64,000 nucleotides of DNA from Mycobacterium branderi (GTDB lineage: Bacteria; Actinomycetota; Actinomycetes; Mycobacteriales; Mycobacteriaceae). Location: assembly GCF_010728725.1 (NCBI RefSeq), contig NZ_AP022606.1:2356001-2420000 (forward strand). The letters are read 5' to 3'. Both the position numbers and the translations under genes were made by a program. Shown piece by piece: positions 39,944-48,124 of this stretch (positions are counted from its first letter, which is position 1; each line of letters starts with the position of its first letter). The notes under the pieces were generated by a model that had not been told where the DNA came from, searched no databases, and saw only the letters and a list, made by a program, of their open reading frames with translations.

Positions 39944-41446
39944 CAACCCGATCGGGTCGGCGGAATGCCAGCGCCGCAACTGCGGGCCGGGCGCCCACGT
40001 CGCGTGGGTGCCGCTGGAAATACGTTCCGGCAGTTGGAGTTTGCACAACGGTCCGTCGCTGACTCGAGCGGCGTCGAAGATCAAGCAGTAGGACGCGTCC
40101 GCGTTCATGTCGGTGGCCAGCGTGACCAGGTAGCCGTCGTCTTCGCCGCCGCGGGTTGCGCGGGGTGCCATCGCGGTCTCACTGCCGTAGATCCCGTCGC
40201 CGAACGAATAGCGTTGCTCGTGGCCGGTGAGGACGTCGTGTCGGACCAGCCCGTCGAACAGAAACCAGCCTGGCTTTCCGGTGGCGGCATAGCTGTAGCG
40301 GTATTCGGTGGCGGCGTAGTCGGCGTTGATCACTCCGAATTCGGTGATGGCCTCCGATAGTTGCTCTTCGGCCACGGCGCCGGTCACCAGGTTCAGCCGC
40401 CACCGGTGCAGCCGGGCCTGCATGCGGTCGAGCGCCAGAAAGCGAAACGCCCGTTGCCATTTGCTGCCGGTGCCGGTGTCGGCGGGCTCGGGATCGGCCT
40501 GGAAGAAGCCGTCGAGCACAATCTCGTCGCCGTCCTCGTAGGCGTTGACGAAGTGCAGCACGAACGTGGGCTCGGCTTCGAACCAGCGGATATCAGCGGT
40601 CTGGCCGCGCCGCGGCAGCACCGCGAACCGCGACGGCATGTCCGGATGGAAACGCGCCACGTGCAGGTCGCGCGACAGCAGCTCGGGCTCCCAGAAAAGC
40701 GGGAAATCGTTGAGCACGACGTAGTTTTCGGTGAACGCCATGTCGTGCGGCAGTCGCGGCCCCGGCAGCGGAACGTCGACGTAATGCACCAGCTCGTTGC
40801 TAGCGTCAACGACGCCGTAGTGCATGTAGGGCGCCTGCTTGCTGTAGTTGAAGAACAGCAACTCGCCGGTCTTGGCGTCGACCTTGGGATGCGCGGACAC
40901 TCCCCAGTCGAACGGGAAGCGGCCGTTCCAATGTTCTTTGCCAAGGGTTTTGGCGGTGTACGGGTCTAGCCGATACAGGTCGCCGCATTGATAGAAACTG
41001 GTCAGCGCGATACCGCGGTGCACGACGACGTCGGTGCTCGACGCGTCCTTCAACAGGCCCCGAGCGCCCCAGCCGTCGGTCCGCTTGGCCAGCGACACGG
41101 GTTCGGCCAACCCCGGCCACAACGGTCCGCCCGCTTCGTTCTCGGCCAGAAAGCCGTCGGTGCGGACGAAGCGGTTGCGGTAGAAGGCCTTGCCGTCGCG
41201 GAAGCCGACCACATGCAGCATCCCGTCGCCGTCGAACGGGTGATACGTCTTTAACGCCGGATGCAACGGGTTTTCGGTGTTGCGCAGATATATGCCGTCC
41301 AGATCGGGCGGTATCTCGCCGTCGATCGCCGCCAGGTCGTCGGCGTCCCATTCGGTGGCCTGCGGCCGCCACGGCCCGGTCCGGTACGGGTGGTCGTCAT
41401 CCTCGGGCAGGGTGGATAAGAACTTGGCGACGATCTCGACGTTCAC
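39929..41446 (-). CDS. carotenoid cleavage oxygenase family protein (Rv0913c-like)
   Basis: A 505-residue seven-bladed propeller dioxygenase (RPE65/carotenoid oxygenase family). GIYLRNTENPLHPALKTYHPFDGDGMLHVVGFRDGKAFYRNRFVRT, SAHPKVDAKTGELLFFNYS, LPGPRLPHDMAFTENYVVLNDFPLFW, TFVLHFVNAYEDGDEIVLDGF and SSGTHATWAP supply the four iron-binding histidines. It would cleave a double bond of an apocarotenoid or stilbene-like compound; substrate unknown. It is the last gene in M. tuberculosis order before the accessory island. Confidence 0.9.
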   Translation of the reverse strand: MNVEIVAKFLSTLPEDDDHPYRTGPWRPQATEWDADDLAAIDGEIPPDLDGIYLRNTENPLHPALKTYHPFDGDGMLHVVGFRDGKAFYRNRFVRTDGFLAENEAGGPLWPGLAEPVSLAKRTDGWGARGLLKDASSTDVVVHRGIALTSFYQCGDLYRLDPYTAKTLGKEHWNGRFPFDWGVSAHPKVDAKTGELLFFNYSKQAPYMHYGVVDASNELVHYVDVPLPGPRLPHDMAFTENYVVLNDFPLFWEPELLSRDLHVARFHPDMPSRFAVLPRRGQTADIRWFEAEPTFVLHFVNAYEDGDEIVLDGFFQADPEPADTGTGSKWQRAFRFLALDRMQARLHRWRLNLVTGAVAEEQLSEAITEFGVINADYAATEYRYSYAATGKPGWFLFDGLVRHDVLTGHEQRYSFGDGIYGSETAMAPRATRGGEDDGYLVTLATDMNADASYCLIFDAARVSDGPLCKLQLPERISSGTHATWAPGPQLRRWHSADPIGLSPTQ

Positions 41447-41655
41447 CGAATGAAGCCCTCGCGCATAGCGGCACGGTAGTACAACTGATGGCGGCCCCGT
41501 CGGCTCTCGGCTGAACTGACGGGACCTAAGCGAGCGCGCAGGTCGACCTACGCGTCCACCTCAGGGGCGCATTGCCGTTAGCACCAAATGACAAACATTG
41601 TCGGTGTGCTCGCCCGGCGTTGGGTAGCTCTGCCCGCGGGATCTGACACGGCGCG

Positions 41656-42018
41656 TCAAGCTTTCAAGGTTGGACTCAGTGCCGCACTCACGATGCGGGT
41701 ATCGCTTGTCGCGATGGTGAGATTTCGGCGTGCCGCCTGTGCGACGATCATCCGATCGATTGGGTCTTTGTGCTCCCACGGCAATCGACAAGCCAGCGTG
41801 GCATCGCTTGCATCGATCGGCAGATCGCTCGCTGTCATGTCGGTTTCCCAGGCCGCCATCTCGCTGTCGGGAAGCGAATCGTCAAAGTTTTCCGGCACAG
41901 CAAGGGTGGGCAGTTGACCGACTTTGCGTCGACGTCGCTGTGCCGGGGTCAGGACGGCGACCGGCCGGCCATGAGTGGTGATGGTAACCGATACGCCAGT
42001 GCGCTCCGCTTCCGCCAA
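41656..42018 (-). pseudogene. fused remnant of a Phd/VapB-type antitoxin and a PIN-domain (VapC) toxin
   Basis: The 120-codon frame begins LAEAERTGVSVTITTHGRPVAVLTPAQRRRRKVGQLPTLAVPENFDD, a Phd/YefM-type antitoxin without its N-terminus, and ends ASDLPIDASDATLACRLPWEHKDPIDRMIVAQAARRNLTIATSDTRIV, the C-terminal part of a PIN toxin. The toxin's N-terminal half, with its first catalytic aspartates, is missing, so the two genes have been joined by an internal deletion. In-frame antitoxin-like codons (RAFAKLNSL) continue up to about 42045, but no ATG or GTG precedes the tRNA end at 42062. Not expected to be active as a toxin. Confidence 0.75.
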
Positions 42019-42061
42019 GAGGGAATTCAGTTTTGCAAATGCTCTTGACCTGCGAAAATGG

Positions 42062-42134
42062 TGCCCCCGGCAGGATTCGAACCTGCGACACCCGCTTTAG
42101 GAGAGCGGTGCTCTATCCCCTGAGCTACGAGGGC
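42062..42134 (-). tRNA. tRNA-Arg (anticodon CCT)
   Basis: On the minus strand, GCCCTCG pairs with CGGGGGC as the acceptor stem, the D arm is GCTCAGGGGATAGAGC, the anticodon stem CCGCT/AGCGG encloses the loop CTCCTAA (anticodon CCT, reads AGG), and the T arm is CGCAGGTTCGAATCCTGCG-like. 73 nt with discriminator A; CCA is not fully encoded (the genome reads CCATT after it). It marks the left border of the accessory island. The 206 bp to the right (42135-42340) hold no gene I can see. Confidence 0.95.
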
Positions 42135-42340
42135 GGGGGACGTCTTTGAATACCTGACTAAAACCCTGGCGAGGCGCGATTTCAGCGGTGTTCTGGACGT
42201 CGTGGTGCCGTGGTCGGCGTCGCGACGGTGGGCGTCGTGTTGTCGAGTCCGGCGGGTCTGAGTTTAGCTGGCGTGACGAATGCCACGCGACGCTTGGGCG
42301 TCCGTGGGCAGCTGGGGGTCGCTCGTCGTGCTGGCGGGCG

Positions 42341-43768
42341 TTAGGCGGCTCGCTCGTCGGGGTGTCGTCGTCGGTGCAGATAGGCTGCGATTGCGTTGCG
42401 GCCCAGAGCGAATCCGAGCATCACGGTTAACTGGCGTGTTGCGGTGTAGGCGATCATGCGCCCGCCGTAGAGGGTGCGGTCGAGGGTGTTGTTAAGGCTT
42501 TCGGCATCCTCGCGCCAGCCGTAGCAGCGGTCGTAGACGCTGTCGCCGTCCTCGGTTTTGATGTGCTGGCGTAGGTGCTCGGCCCGGTTGTAGCCACGGT
42601 TGCGGTCGTCGTCGGTGGTGTCAATGCGCTCTCGGTGCACGGTGCCGCACGTGGCAGTCGCGAACTCGATGTACCACCGGTGATTTCCGTCGGCGTTGCG
42701 GCGCGAAAAGATCTTGGCGATCGGACACGGCTGGAGGTGTTTTTCTCCGGTGTCGAGTATCTGGCGCTCACAGATGCGTCCATCTTGGGTCCACAGGTCG
42801 TGGACCTCGCCACACGTGCACTCAAGGTGTGCGAGCGCGGCGGGTTTGCGGGTACCGTCGTGGATCGGCGACAGCACGGTCAATCCGTGTTTCATGGCGT
42901 GGTCGATGTGGGTGCCGCGGAACGCGCCGTCATAGCACACCCCGTCGCAGCGGATTTCTGTGTCGGCCACGACGCGGTCGATCATGTCGGTGGCGACGCG
43001 GGCCTCGCCTCCGTAGCCTTTGCCCGCGGGCACGGCTGCGACGTCGAGGATGACGCGGTTGTTGCGGATGGTGTCCGGACGGGTGGCAAGTATGGCGAAC
43101 TTGATGCCGTAGCGGAATTCGGTGTCGTTCTCGCCGTTTTGGGCTTCGACGCCGGCGTTGACGTGGCGTCCGCCGTGTTCGTCCCACCGGTCGGCGGTGG
43201 CTTTGCGGACCGGAGCGGCGACGACGGTGCCGTCACCGACAACGAATTGGCCCCGCGCCGGGTTTGTGTGGGAGACCGACCGGGTCGGGTCGAGGCAGCC
43301 GAGTTCACGGGCGAGCCGGCGCGCGAGTGGCCGGAATGCGTCGAGCAGCTGGTCGGTGTGCTCGTCGAGCAGCTGTTGGGCGTAGTTGTGGTGCCAGCGC
43401 TGTGGTGGCTTGCGCTGCGCTTTCGGCGCGTGGTGGGCGGCGGCGCGATGGCGGATCGAGCGCCAGTACGCGGGATGGGCCATCGCGCGCGCGGCCTTGC
43501 TGTGCGAGCCCAGCACGCTGGCGAGGGCCTTGTGCAGCAGGTGAACCCACGGCGGATAGTGCGGCCGCCGCCCTGGACTGCCGGGCTGATGGATGGGCAG
43601 GGTTTGGGCGAGTTGATATATCAGCTCGCTAGAGGCGACGGCGTCGATGGTGTCGATCTCGAGCGGGGTGAGCTCATCGGCGCAGCTGCGCCTGTGAAGG
43701 TCGTGTTGCTGGATCCGCTGCGCGCCGTAGGCTTGGGTTAGCTTGCTGGAGGTCGTCTTTCGGTTCAT
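42341..43768 (-). CDS. DDE-transposase-like protein of the island
   Basis: 475 residues. The centre looks like an RNase H-fold transposase: FVVGDGTVV (Asp179), IRCDGVCYDGAFRGTHID (Asp280), and YGWREDAESLNNTLDRTL near 418-433 (Glu420 or Glu423), followed by a C-terminal segment resembling the end of IS4/IS1182-type transposases. A zinc-finger-like insert (HLECTCGEVH...CERQ) sits between the second Asp and the Glu. The ATG at 43768 overlaps the recombinase stop (ATGA). No flanking terminal inverted repeats were found, so it is not a simple insertion sequence. Exact family unknown to me. Confidence 0.65.
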   Translation of the reverse strand: MNRKTTSSKLTQAYGAQRIQQHDLHRRSCADELTPLEIDTIDAVASSELIYQLAQTLPIHQPGSPGRRPHYPPWVHLLHKALASVLGSHSKAARAMAHPAYWRSIRHRAAAHHAPKAQRKPPQRWHHNYAQQLLDEHTDQLLDAFRPLARRLARELGCLDPTRSVSHTNPARGQFVVGDGTVVAAPVRKATADRWDEHGGRHVNAGVEAQNGENDTEFRYGIKFAILATRPDTIRNNRVILDVAAVPAGKGYGGEARVATDMIDRVVADTEIRCDGVCYDGAFRGTHIDHAMKHGLTVLSPIHDGTRKPAALAHLECTCGEVHDLWTQDGRICERQILDTGEKHLQPCPIAKIFSRRNADGNHRWYIEFATATCGTVHRERIDTTDDDRNRGYNRAEHLRQHIKTEDGDSVYDRCYGWREDAESLNNTLDRTLYGGRMIAYTATRQLTVMLGFALGRNAIAAYLHRRRHPDERAA

Positions 43769-44760
43769 GGTGTGCCGCCGTCGTCGTGCCAGTGGTAGCC
43801 GATGAGGGCGGCGGTGGTGTCCAGCGAGGGCGAGCCGATGAGGTGGGCGGCGTCCTCGATGCGGCCGGTGCGGTCGAACTCGCGGCGCGCGGCGTAGGCG
43901 GTCAGCGATGCGGGTCGTAGCCCGTTGTCGTCGGATAGTCCGGCGCGGGTGAGGATGTCGCGCACGGTCACGCACACTCTGGCTTGTTTGTGTGCGTTGC
44001 TGCCGTGGGCGCCGGTGCACAACACCGGTGGGTGACCACCGGCGGGAAGTGGGTCGGTGAGGTGGGCGGTGCGTTCGGCGAGTACCCGCGCCGACCAGGT
44101 GTCGAGTCGCAGGGTGCGGGGGCGATGTTTGCTTGACCCGTGCGCCCACACCGTGGCGGAGTGGTGATCGATGTCGGCTGCGGCGATGTGGCCCAGCTCG
44201 GCGGTGTGCGCGCCGGCCAGCAGCAGTGCGGCGGTGGCGGCGTGGCGGGTTGGGGTGGCGTGTTCGGAGAACAGCCGCACCAGCGCGGCTTCGTCATCGG
44301 CGAGCGGGCGCCGGGCCGACGATCCGCGGGCCGGGACGTCGATGTCGGTGGTGGGATCGTCGAGGGTGAGCCGCAGCCGGCGGGCGGTGCGGTAGAAGGC
44401 GCGCAGCGCGGCGCGACGGTTGTGCATGGTCGCTACCGCCGCCTGCGACACGACTCCGTGTCGGGTGCGGCCTTTGGCGGCAACAAATTTCGCGACCAAT
44501 CCTCGATCGGCACCGGCCAGCGTGGTGACGTCATGGGCGGCGGCGAAGCGGGCGAACCGCCGGATAAGTAACCCGAACTTGTCGAGGGTCTGCGCAGCCA
44601 ACATGCCGTCGGCGATCCACGCGCCGGTCACGGCGGCCACCGCTGCGCTCAAGCTGTCGTCAGCCATGGCCGGCCCCCAACCCAGCGGCAACAGCAACTG
44701 CTGCCCGGCGCTCACCACGGGCCGACCCGGTTCGTGAAACGTTGACCATGCCGCCTCCAT
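43765..44760 (-). CDS. tyrosine-recombinase-like protein with altered catalytic residues
   Basis: 331 residues. The N-terminal SAM-like core-binding domain is clear (QTLDKFGLLIRRFARFAAAHDVTTLAG...MHNRRAALRAFYRTARRLRLTLDDPTTDI). In the catalytic domain the first arginine position reads LLLAGAHTAELGHIAAADID (usual GLRxxEL), the H-x-x-R box reads LRPASLTAYAAR, and the C-terminal tyrosine region reads LIGSPSLDTTAALIGYHW (usual LGHSS...T..Y). So the tyrosine may persist but Arg I and the HxxR histidine seem replaced. ATG at 44760; it overlaps the DDE-like gene, so both proteins are made together. Confidence 0.7.
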   Translation of the reverse strand: MEAAWSTFHEPGRPVVSAGQQLLLPLGWGPAMADDSLSAAVAAVTGAWIADGMLAAQTLDKFGLLIRRFARFAAAHDVTTLAGADRGLVAKFVAAKGRTRHGVVSQAAVATMHNRRAALRAFYRTARRLRLTLDDPTTDIDVPARGSSARRPLADDEAALVRLFSEHATPTRHAATAALLLAGAHTAELGHIAAADIDHHSATVWAHGSSKHRPRTLRLDTWSARVLAERTAHLTDPLPAGGHPPVLCTGAHGSNAHKQARVCVTVRDILTRAGLSDDNGLRPASLTAYAARREFDRTGRIEDAAHLIGSPSLDTTAALIGYHWHDDGGTP

Positions 44761-44764
44761 CCGT

Positions 44765-44786
44765 AATGGTGCATGTATGCACCATT
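44765..44786. promoter_or_regulatory. perfect 22-bp palindrome in a divergent promoter region
   Basis: Arms AATGGTGCAT (44765-44774) and ATGCACCATT (44777-44786) around the spacer GT. It lies 4 bp upstream of the recombinase ATG (minus strand) and 60 bp upstream of the helix-turn-helix gene (plus strand), the classic place for a regulator site controlling both. A direct repeat GTCCGAC occurs nearby at 44798-44804 and 44810-44816 (12-bp period). Confidence 0.6.
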
Positions 44787-44846
44787 CGAGCAGGGGGGTC
44801 CGACAGGTTGTCCGACTACGGCGGGGCCGCGGGATAGGGTGGGCTG

Positions 44847-45203
44847 GTGGCGCGCAGCAACGGCGACAAGCCGCCGGTGGCCTACGTGGCCAGCGGCGTC
44901 TGGCCCAACGCCGACATGAAACCCGATGCCCCGCCGTCGGCGTCCGCCGCACAACACCTGGCCCGCGCTCTCGGGGAAGCAATGGCCGAGACCGCTACCG
45001 GCCAGCGGGCACTGGCCGTAACCAGTGGGGTTGCGCACACCACCATCGGGCGCATCCTGGCTGGCACCGTGCTGTGCGACATCGGCTCGCTGGCTCGCCT
45101 GGAAACCGCCCTGGGCCGGCGGCTCTGGCCCGAACACCCAGACGCCGTCACCCATCGGCGCTCCCGCCGGAAACCAACCGCCCGTAATCGGACTGCCGTC
45201 TGA
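44847..45203 (+). CDS. XRE-like helix-turn-helix protein
   Basis: 118 residues. After a 30-residue lead, AAQHLARALGEAMAETATGQRALAVTSGVAHTTIGRILAGTVLCDIGSLARLETALGRRLWPE forms an XRE-type DNA-binding domain; the tail is strongly basic. GTG at 44847. It is divergent from the recombinase/DDE pair and is the natural candidate to bind the palindrome between them. No enzymatic part, so a regulator is the likely role (inference). Confidence 0.72.
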   Translation: MARSNGDKPPVAYVASGVWPNADMKPDAPPSASAAQHLARALGEAMAETATGQRALAVTSGVAHTTIGRILAGTVLCDIGSLARLETALGRRLWPEHPDAVTHRRSRRKPTARNRTAV

Positions 45204-45257
45204 CACATGAGGCAGATTACAGAACCGTTATTCGGTTGGGATGTAACCCGGCCCGCG

Positions 45258-45294
45258 TGTTGCGCTTGACTCGTGTTCCACGCGGCGCAACAAT
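45258..45294 (+). promoter_or_regulatory. promoter with flanking dyad before the 201-aa HTH gene
   Basis: TTGACT (45266-45271), a 17-nt spacer and AACAAT (45289-45294) form a sigma-A-like promoter about 40 bp before the ATG at 45337. The arms TGTTGCGC (45258-45265) and GCGCAACA (45285-45292) are perfect complements that flank the -35 and cover the -10, suggesting repression, perhaps by the encoded protein. Confidence 0.5.
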
Positions 45295-45336
45295 GGGTCT
45301 CGCGCGTCAGGCTAGCCAGGGAGTGGGTGTCAAGCC

Positions 45337-45942
45337 ATGGCCAAGACCAGCAAGTCACTGATCGACCTGATCGAGCTCGCCGCCACTCGGCACGGCGGGG
45401 CGTCCGGGCGCCGCCTGGCGGAGCTGGCGCAGCGCGCCGGCCACGATATCTCGCACGCCACGCTGAATCGGCTGCGGCAGGGCACCTACGCCACCCGCCC
45501 GTCGGACGCGTCGATCCGGGCGATCGCCTACCTGGCCGACGTGTCGGAGAACGTCGCGTTCGCGGCGGCTGCGGTGACCGCCCCGGCTGCTGCGGTGTAT
45601 CAGCCCCCAGCCGAAGCGCAGCGGATGACCACGCGGCAGCGCAAGGCGCTCGACGAGCTGATCCGCGCATTCGCCGCCGACGACAAACCGGCACCCGCCG
45701 CCGGGGTCGACTTTGGCCGGCTGCTGGCCGCGCGGGAGCGCCTCACTACCGCGTTGACCGCCGGGGGTGAGCGCGTCGCGGCCGAGCGGCTGGCCGAGGC
45801 GGCGTGGGAAGCGGTGGCCGGTATCGACGAGGTGATCGACGCGTTGTTCGCCGCCGCGAGCGACCAGGACCCGACCGGGGGTGAATCGCTGTCGGATTTC
45901 ACGGGATTGAGCACAAAGCACCCCGCCCGCGCGGTCGGGTAA
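45337..45942 (+). CDS. helix-turn-helix protein of the island, 201 aa
   Basis: The N-terminal third is a HTH: ELAATRHGGASGRRLAELAQRAGHDISHATLNRLRQGTYATRPSDASIRAIAYLADVSENVAFAAA. The remainder is an alanine-rich helical region with an acidic C-terminus. No catalytic motif. It is followed 34 bp later by the DUF6932-like gene, so it probably regulates that operon or itself. I do not recognise a more specific family. Confidence 0.7.
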   Translation: MAKTSKSLIDLIELAATRHGGASGRRLAELAQRAGHDISHATLNRLRQGTYATRPSDASIRAIAYLADVSENVAFAAAAVTAPAAAVYQPPAEAQRMTTRQRKALDELIRAFAADDKPAPAAGVDFGRLLAARERLTTALTAGGERVAAERLAEAAWEAVAGIDEVIDALFAAASDQDPTGGESLSDFTGLSTKHPARAVG

Positions 45943-45976
45943 AGCCAACAGACCGCATGGTGGGAGGGGCTATGGT

Positions 45977-46525
45977 GTGATTCCGGAGTTCGAGCCCTCC
46001 GGTGGGCTACTGCCACCCGGTCGCTACCGGGCAAGCCGGGCCGAGGTCTACGAGCGATTCACCGACGGGCGCGGCGAGCACCGGCAGCGGCTATGGCGGG
46101 ACTGGGAGTCGGCGACAAGCCTGCTTTGTCGCCACGTGCACGTCAACGCCTGCTGGCTGTACGGACGGTTCCTCTCCGAGGAGCCCGAACCCGAGGTCGT
46201 GTCGTGTGTGTATTGGGCCGAGGACCTGGAGTTGTCCAAAGCCAACCTCGACCCGGCCAGCGCCAACATCCTGCGGGCGTTCGCCCAGCGCGCTACGCTG
46301 CGTCGCGTTGTCGGAGTGCGGGTGGATACTTCGGTCGTCGCCTGGCACTGCCAACCCGACACCGAGATTGAGGATCGCTACCTGCCCCAATACTTGGAGC
46401 GACGAGGCCGGGTCGATGATTACCTGCAGCGAATGCGTTCTGGCCCAACGGGTTCGCCGCCAGCGCGCGAGGATGCGCTGCCGCGCTGCGGATATGTGGA
46501 GGTGATCGTCGATGACTACCAGTGA
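45977..46525 (+). CDS. DUF6932-like protein, possibly a degenerate nucleotidyltransferase fold
   Basis: 182 residues. The start MIPEFEPSGGLLPPGRYRASRAEVYERF is the typical opening of DUF6932 proteins (IPEF...G.LPPG.h.a...E...rF). Members then usually show a WLxGSFxxxKxxPxDiD nucleotidyltransferase-like motif; here the segment is NACWLYGRFLSEEPEPEVVSCVYW, so the glycine-serine and the metal-binding aspartates are altered. GTG at 45977. It overlaps the following gene by 14 bp, so the two are expressed together. Function unknown. Confidence 0.6.
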   Translation: MIPEFEPSGGLLPPGRYRASRAEVYERFTDGRGEHRQRLWRDWESATSLLCRHVHVNACWLYGRFLSEEPEPEVVSCVYWAEDLELSKANLDPASANILRAFAQRATLRRVVGVRVDTSVVAWHCQPDTEIEDRYLPQYLERRGRVDDYLQRMRSGPTGSPPAREDALPRCGYVEVIVDDYQ

Positions 46526-47495
46526 GGATGACCTCGACCGGATGCAGGCGGCGATCCTGGCGGCGATGGCCGACGACGACACGCCAACCTGGAGTACTCC
46601 CGATGACCTGTCCCGCATCAGCGTCGAGGCCCTGATCGCCGATGACACCCTCGGGCGAACGCTGCCATCGCGTGGCAACATCCGCATCAGCGGCGACGGC
46701 GTGACCGGGGCGTCGGCGCGGGTGTCCGAAGTCGCCCGCGTGATGGCCGGATTTCAACGCCTGGCCACCGCGGTCGGGGCCGCCCAACAGGGCGATAAGG
46801 CGCTGGGGCGCCAGCCCAACGCCGATGTACGCCGCCGCACCGACCTGTTACTGAAGGCCTCACCTGGGCCCGGATCGATCATCTTGACCCTCACCCCGGC
46901 GATCTCGCCGATCACCGAAACTGGCCACGGCGGCGGCAAAGTCGGCATGTTCGCCGAACTGGAAACCGACGACCAGTTGCTCGACACCGCAATTGGTGCG
47001 GCCATCGATGTGTTCAGCGCCGGCAACGACATCGGGCCCAGCCCAGCGCAATCCCGGTTCGTCCAACAGCTTGCCGAGATGGGACCACGTACCGCCTCGG
47101 CCCTACGCGACCTGTCCAAAACGCTGGACCGCGGGGGATTCGACGTCGAAATCGACTGGCAGCAACCATCGCGCGCCACCCGCCGCGTCACGGTGTCCTC
47201 AACGGCCGCCGCCTACATCGCCGCCACCGTCGAAAACGCCAACCTCGACGAACAACCCGTGCAAATCATCGGCGAATACCTCACCGTCAGCGCGGTCTCG
47301 TCCTGGCTCATTCAGCAAGACGACGGAGAGACCGTGACGGTCAAACTCGGCCGCATCGGCAAGGACCAAGCGCGCGGCCTGGCAGTCGGTGATCGCGTCC
47401 GCATCGATGCACTCATGAAAGTCGAAACCACCCCCGGCGGCGCTGTCAAAACCACCTACACCGCCCAAGCCGTACGCAACCTAAACAATGAATAA
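46512..47495 (+). CDS. unknown 327-aa protein coupled to the DUF6932-like gene
   Basis: Not recognised. The N-terminal 60 residues are acidic and polar; a middle part (about 70-230) is mixed alpha/beta with RRRTDLLLKASPGPGSIILTLTP and AELETDDQLLDTAIGAAIDVFSAG; the C-terminal 110 residues look like a beta-barrel (QIIGEYLTVSAVSSWLIQQDDGETVTVKLGRIGKDQARGLAVGDRVRIDALMKV), perhaps OB-fold-like. No signal peptide or membrane helix. ATG at 46512 lies inside the preceding gene. The 229 bp after its stop (47496-47724) hold no gene I can support. Confidence 0.6.
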   Translation: MTTSEDDLDRMQAAILAAMADDDTPTWSTPDDLSRISVEALIADDTLGRTLPSRGNIRISGDGVTGASARVSEVARVMAGFQRLATAVGAAQQGDKALGRQPNADVRRRTDLLLKASPGPGSIILTLTPAISPITETGHGGGKVGMFAELETDDQLLDTAIGAAIDVFSAGNDIGPSPAQSRFVQQLAEMGPRTASALRDLSKTLDRGGFDVEIDWQQPSRATRRVTVSSTAAAYIAATVENANLDEQPVQIIGEYLTVSAVSSWLIQQDDGETVTVKLGRIGKDQARGLAVGDRVRIDALMKVETTPGGAVKTTYTAQAVRNLNNE

Positions 47496-47724
47496 CGCTG
47501 AAGCATGCAGAACCCTATATCGTGCGTCCGGCAACTAACGCGGGGCAGGCCGGGGTGGTCGCGACCGCGGTAAAGACCGAAATCGGGTTGCGCCGGGAGG
47601 TGCGTCGCGAGCGCGACAGATTGGTTCGCGTTACTAAACATCTTGCCCACACCTGCGCGTGTCATGCTAGGCATGGAATGGACAGCAGCAATGTAATTAG
47701 CGCTCGTCGACCGCGTATTTCTGC

Positions 47725-47955
47725 TCAACGGCGCACCTCAAAGCGCTTGAGCCGCGACATCGCTCCGGATACCAATTCGACTCGGCTTCTTGGCAATTGA
47801 AGGTGGGCTGCCAGCAGCCGGATGACCGCGTCGTTGGCCCGGCCGTCAACCGCTGGCTCGCGAACGTAGATTGTCATCTGACCGTCCGGACCGACCTCGA
47901 CAAGGGGCCCCTTACGACTACTGGGCTTGACCTTGACGACGATGGAATCGGTCAT
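47725..47955 (-). CDS. UPF0235/DUF167 family protein (YggU-like)
   Basis: 76 residues: MTDSIVVKVKPSSRKGPLVE followed by VGPDGQMTIYVREPAVDGRANDAVIRLLAAHLQLPRSRVELVSGAMSRLKRFEV. The KVKP.S, V.EPAVDGRAN.A.I.LLA and S.V.LVSG...R.K.F sequence is the complete DUF167 signature. Function unknown. ATG at 47955 starts the family's conserved beta strand. Confidence 0.85.
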   Translation of the reverse strand: MTDSIVVKVKPSSRKGPLVEVGPDGQMTIYVREPAVDGRANDAVIRLLAAHLQLPRSRVELVSGAMSRLKRFEVRR

Positions 47956-48124
47956 GCCGCGTGAGACTACCGTCCCGACTCGTACGCTGCCTGAGTGCGG
48001 CATGGTCGCCGCGGCCTTCGTGGAATCCTTGGTTGTCGGCGTCGGTCAGCACGCTGGACATGGGGAATTGGACGCAATCGAATATGCAGCTTTACCGGTG
48101 AACTTGCCGCCGATTTTTCATCAG

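Noticed and set aside
42057..44786. AATGGTGC shared by the tRNA-Arg 3' flank (42057-42064) and the island palindrome (44765-44772) as an att site
   Set aside because: Only eight identical bases, expected by chance in a window this size. Real tRNA att cores are longer and extend into the T arm.
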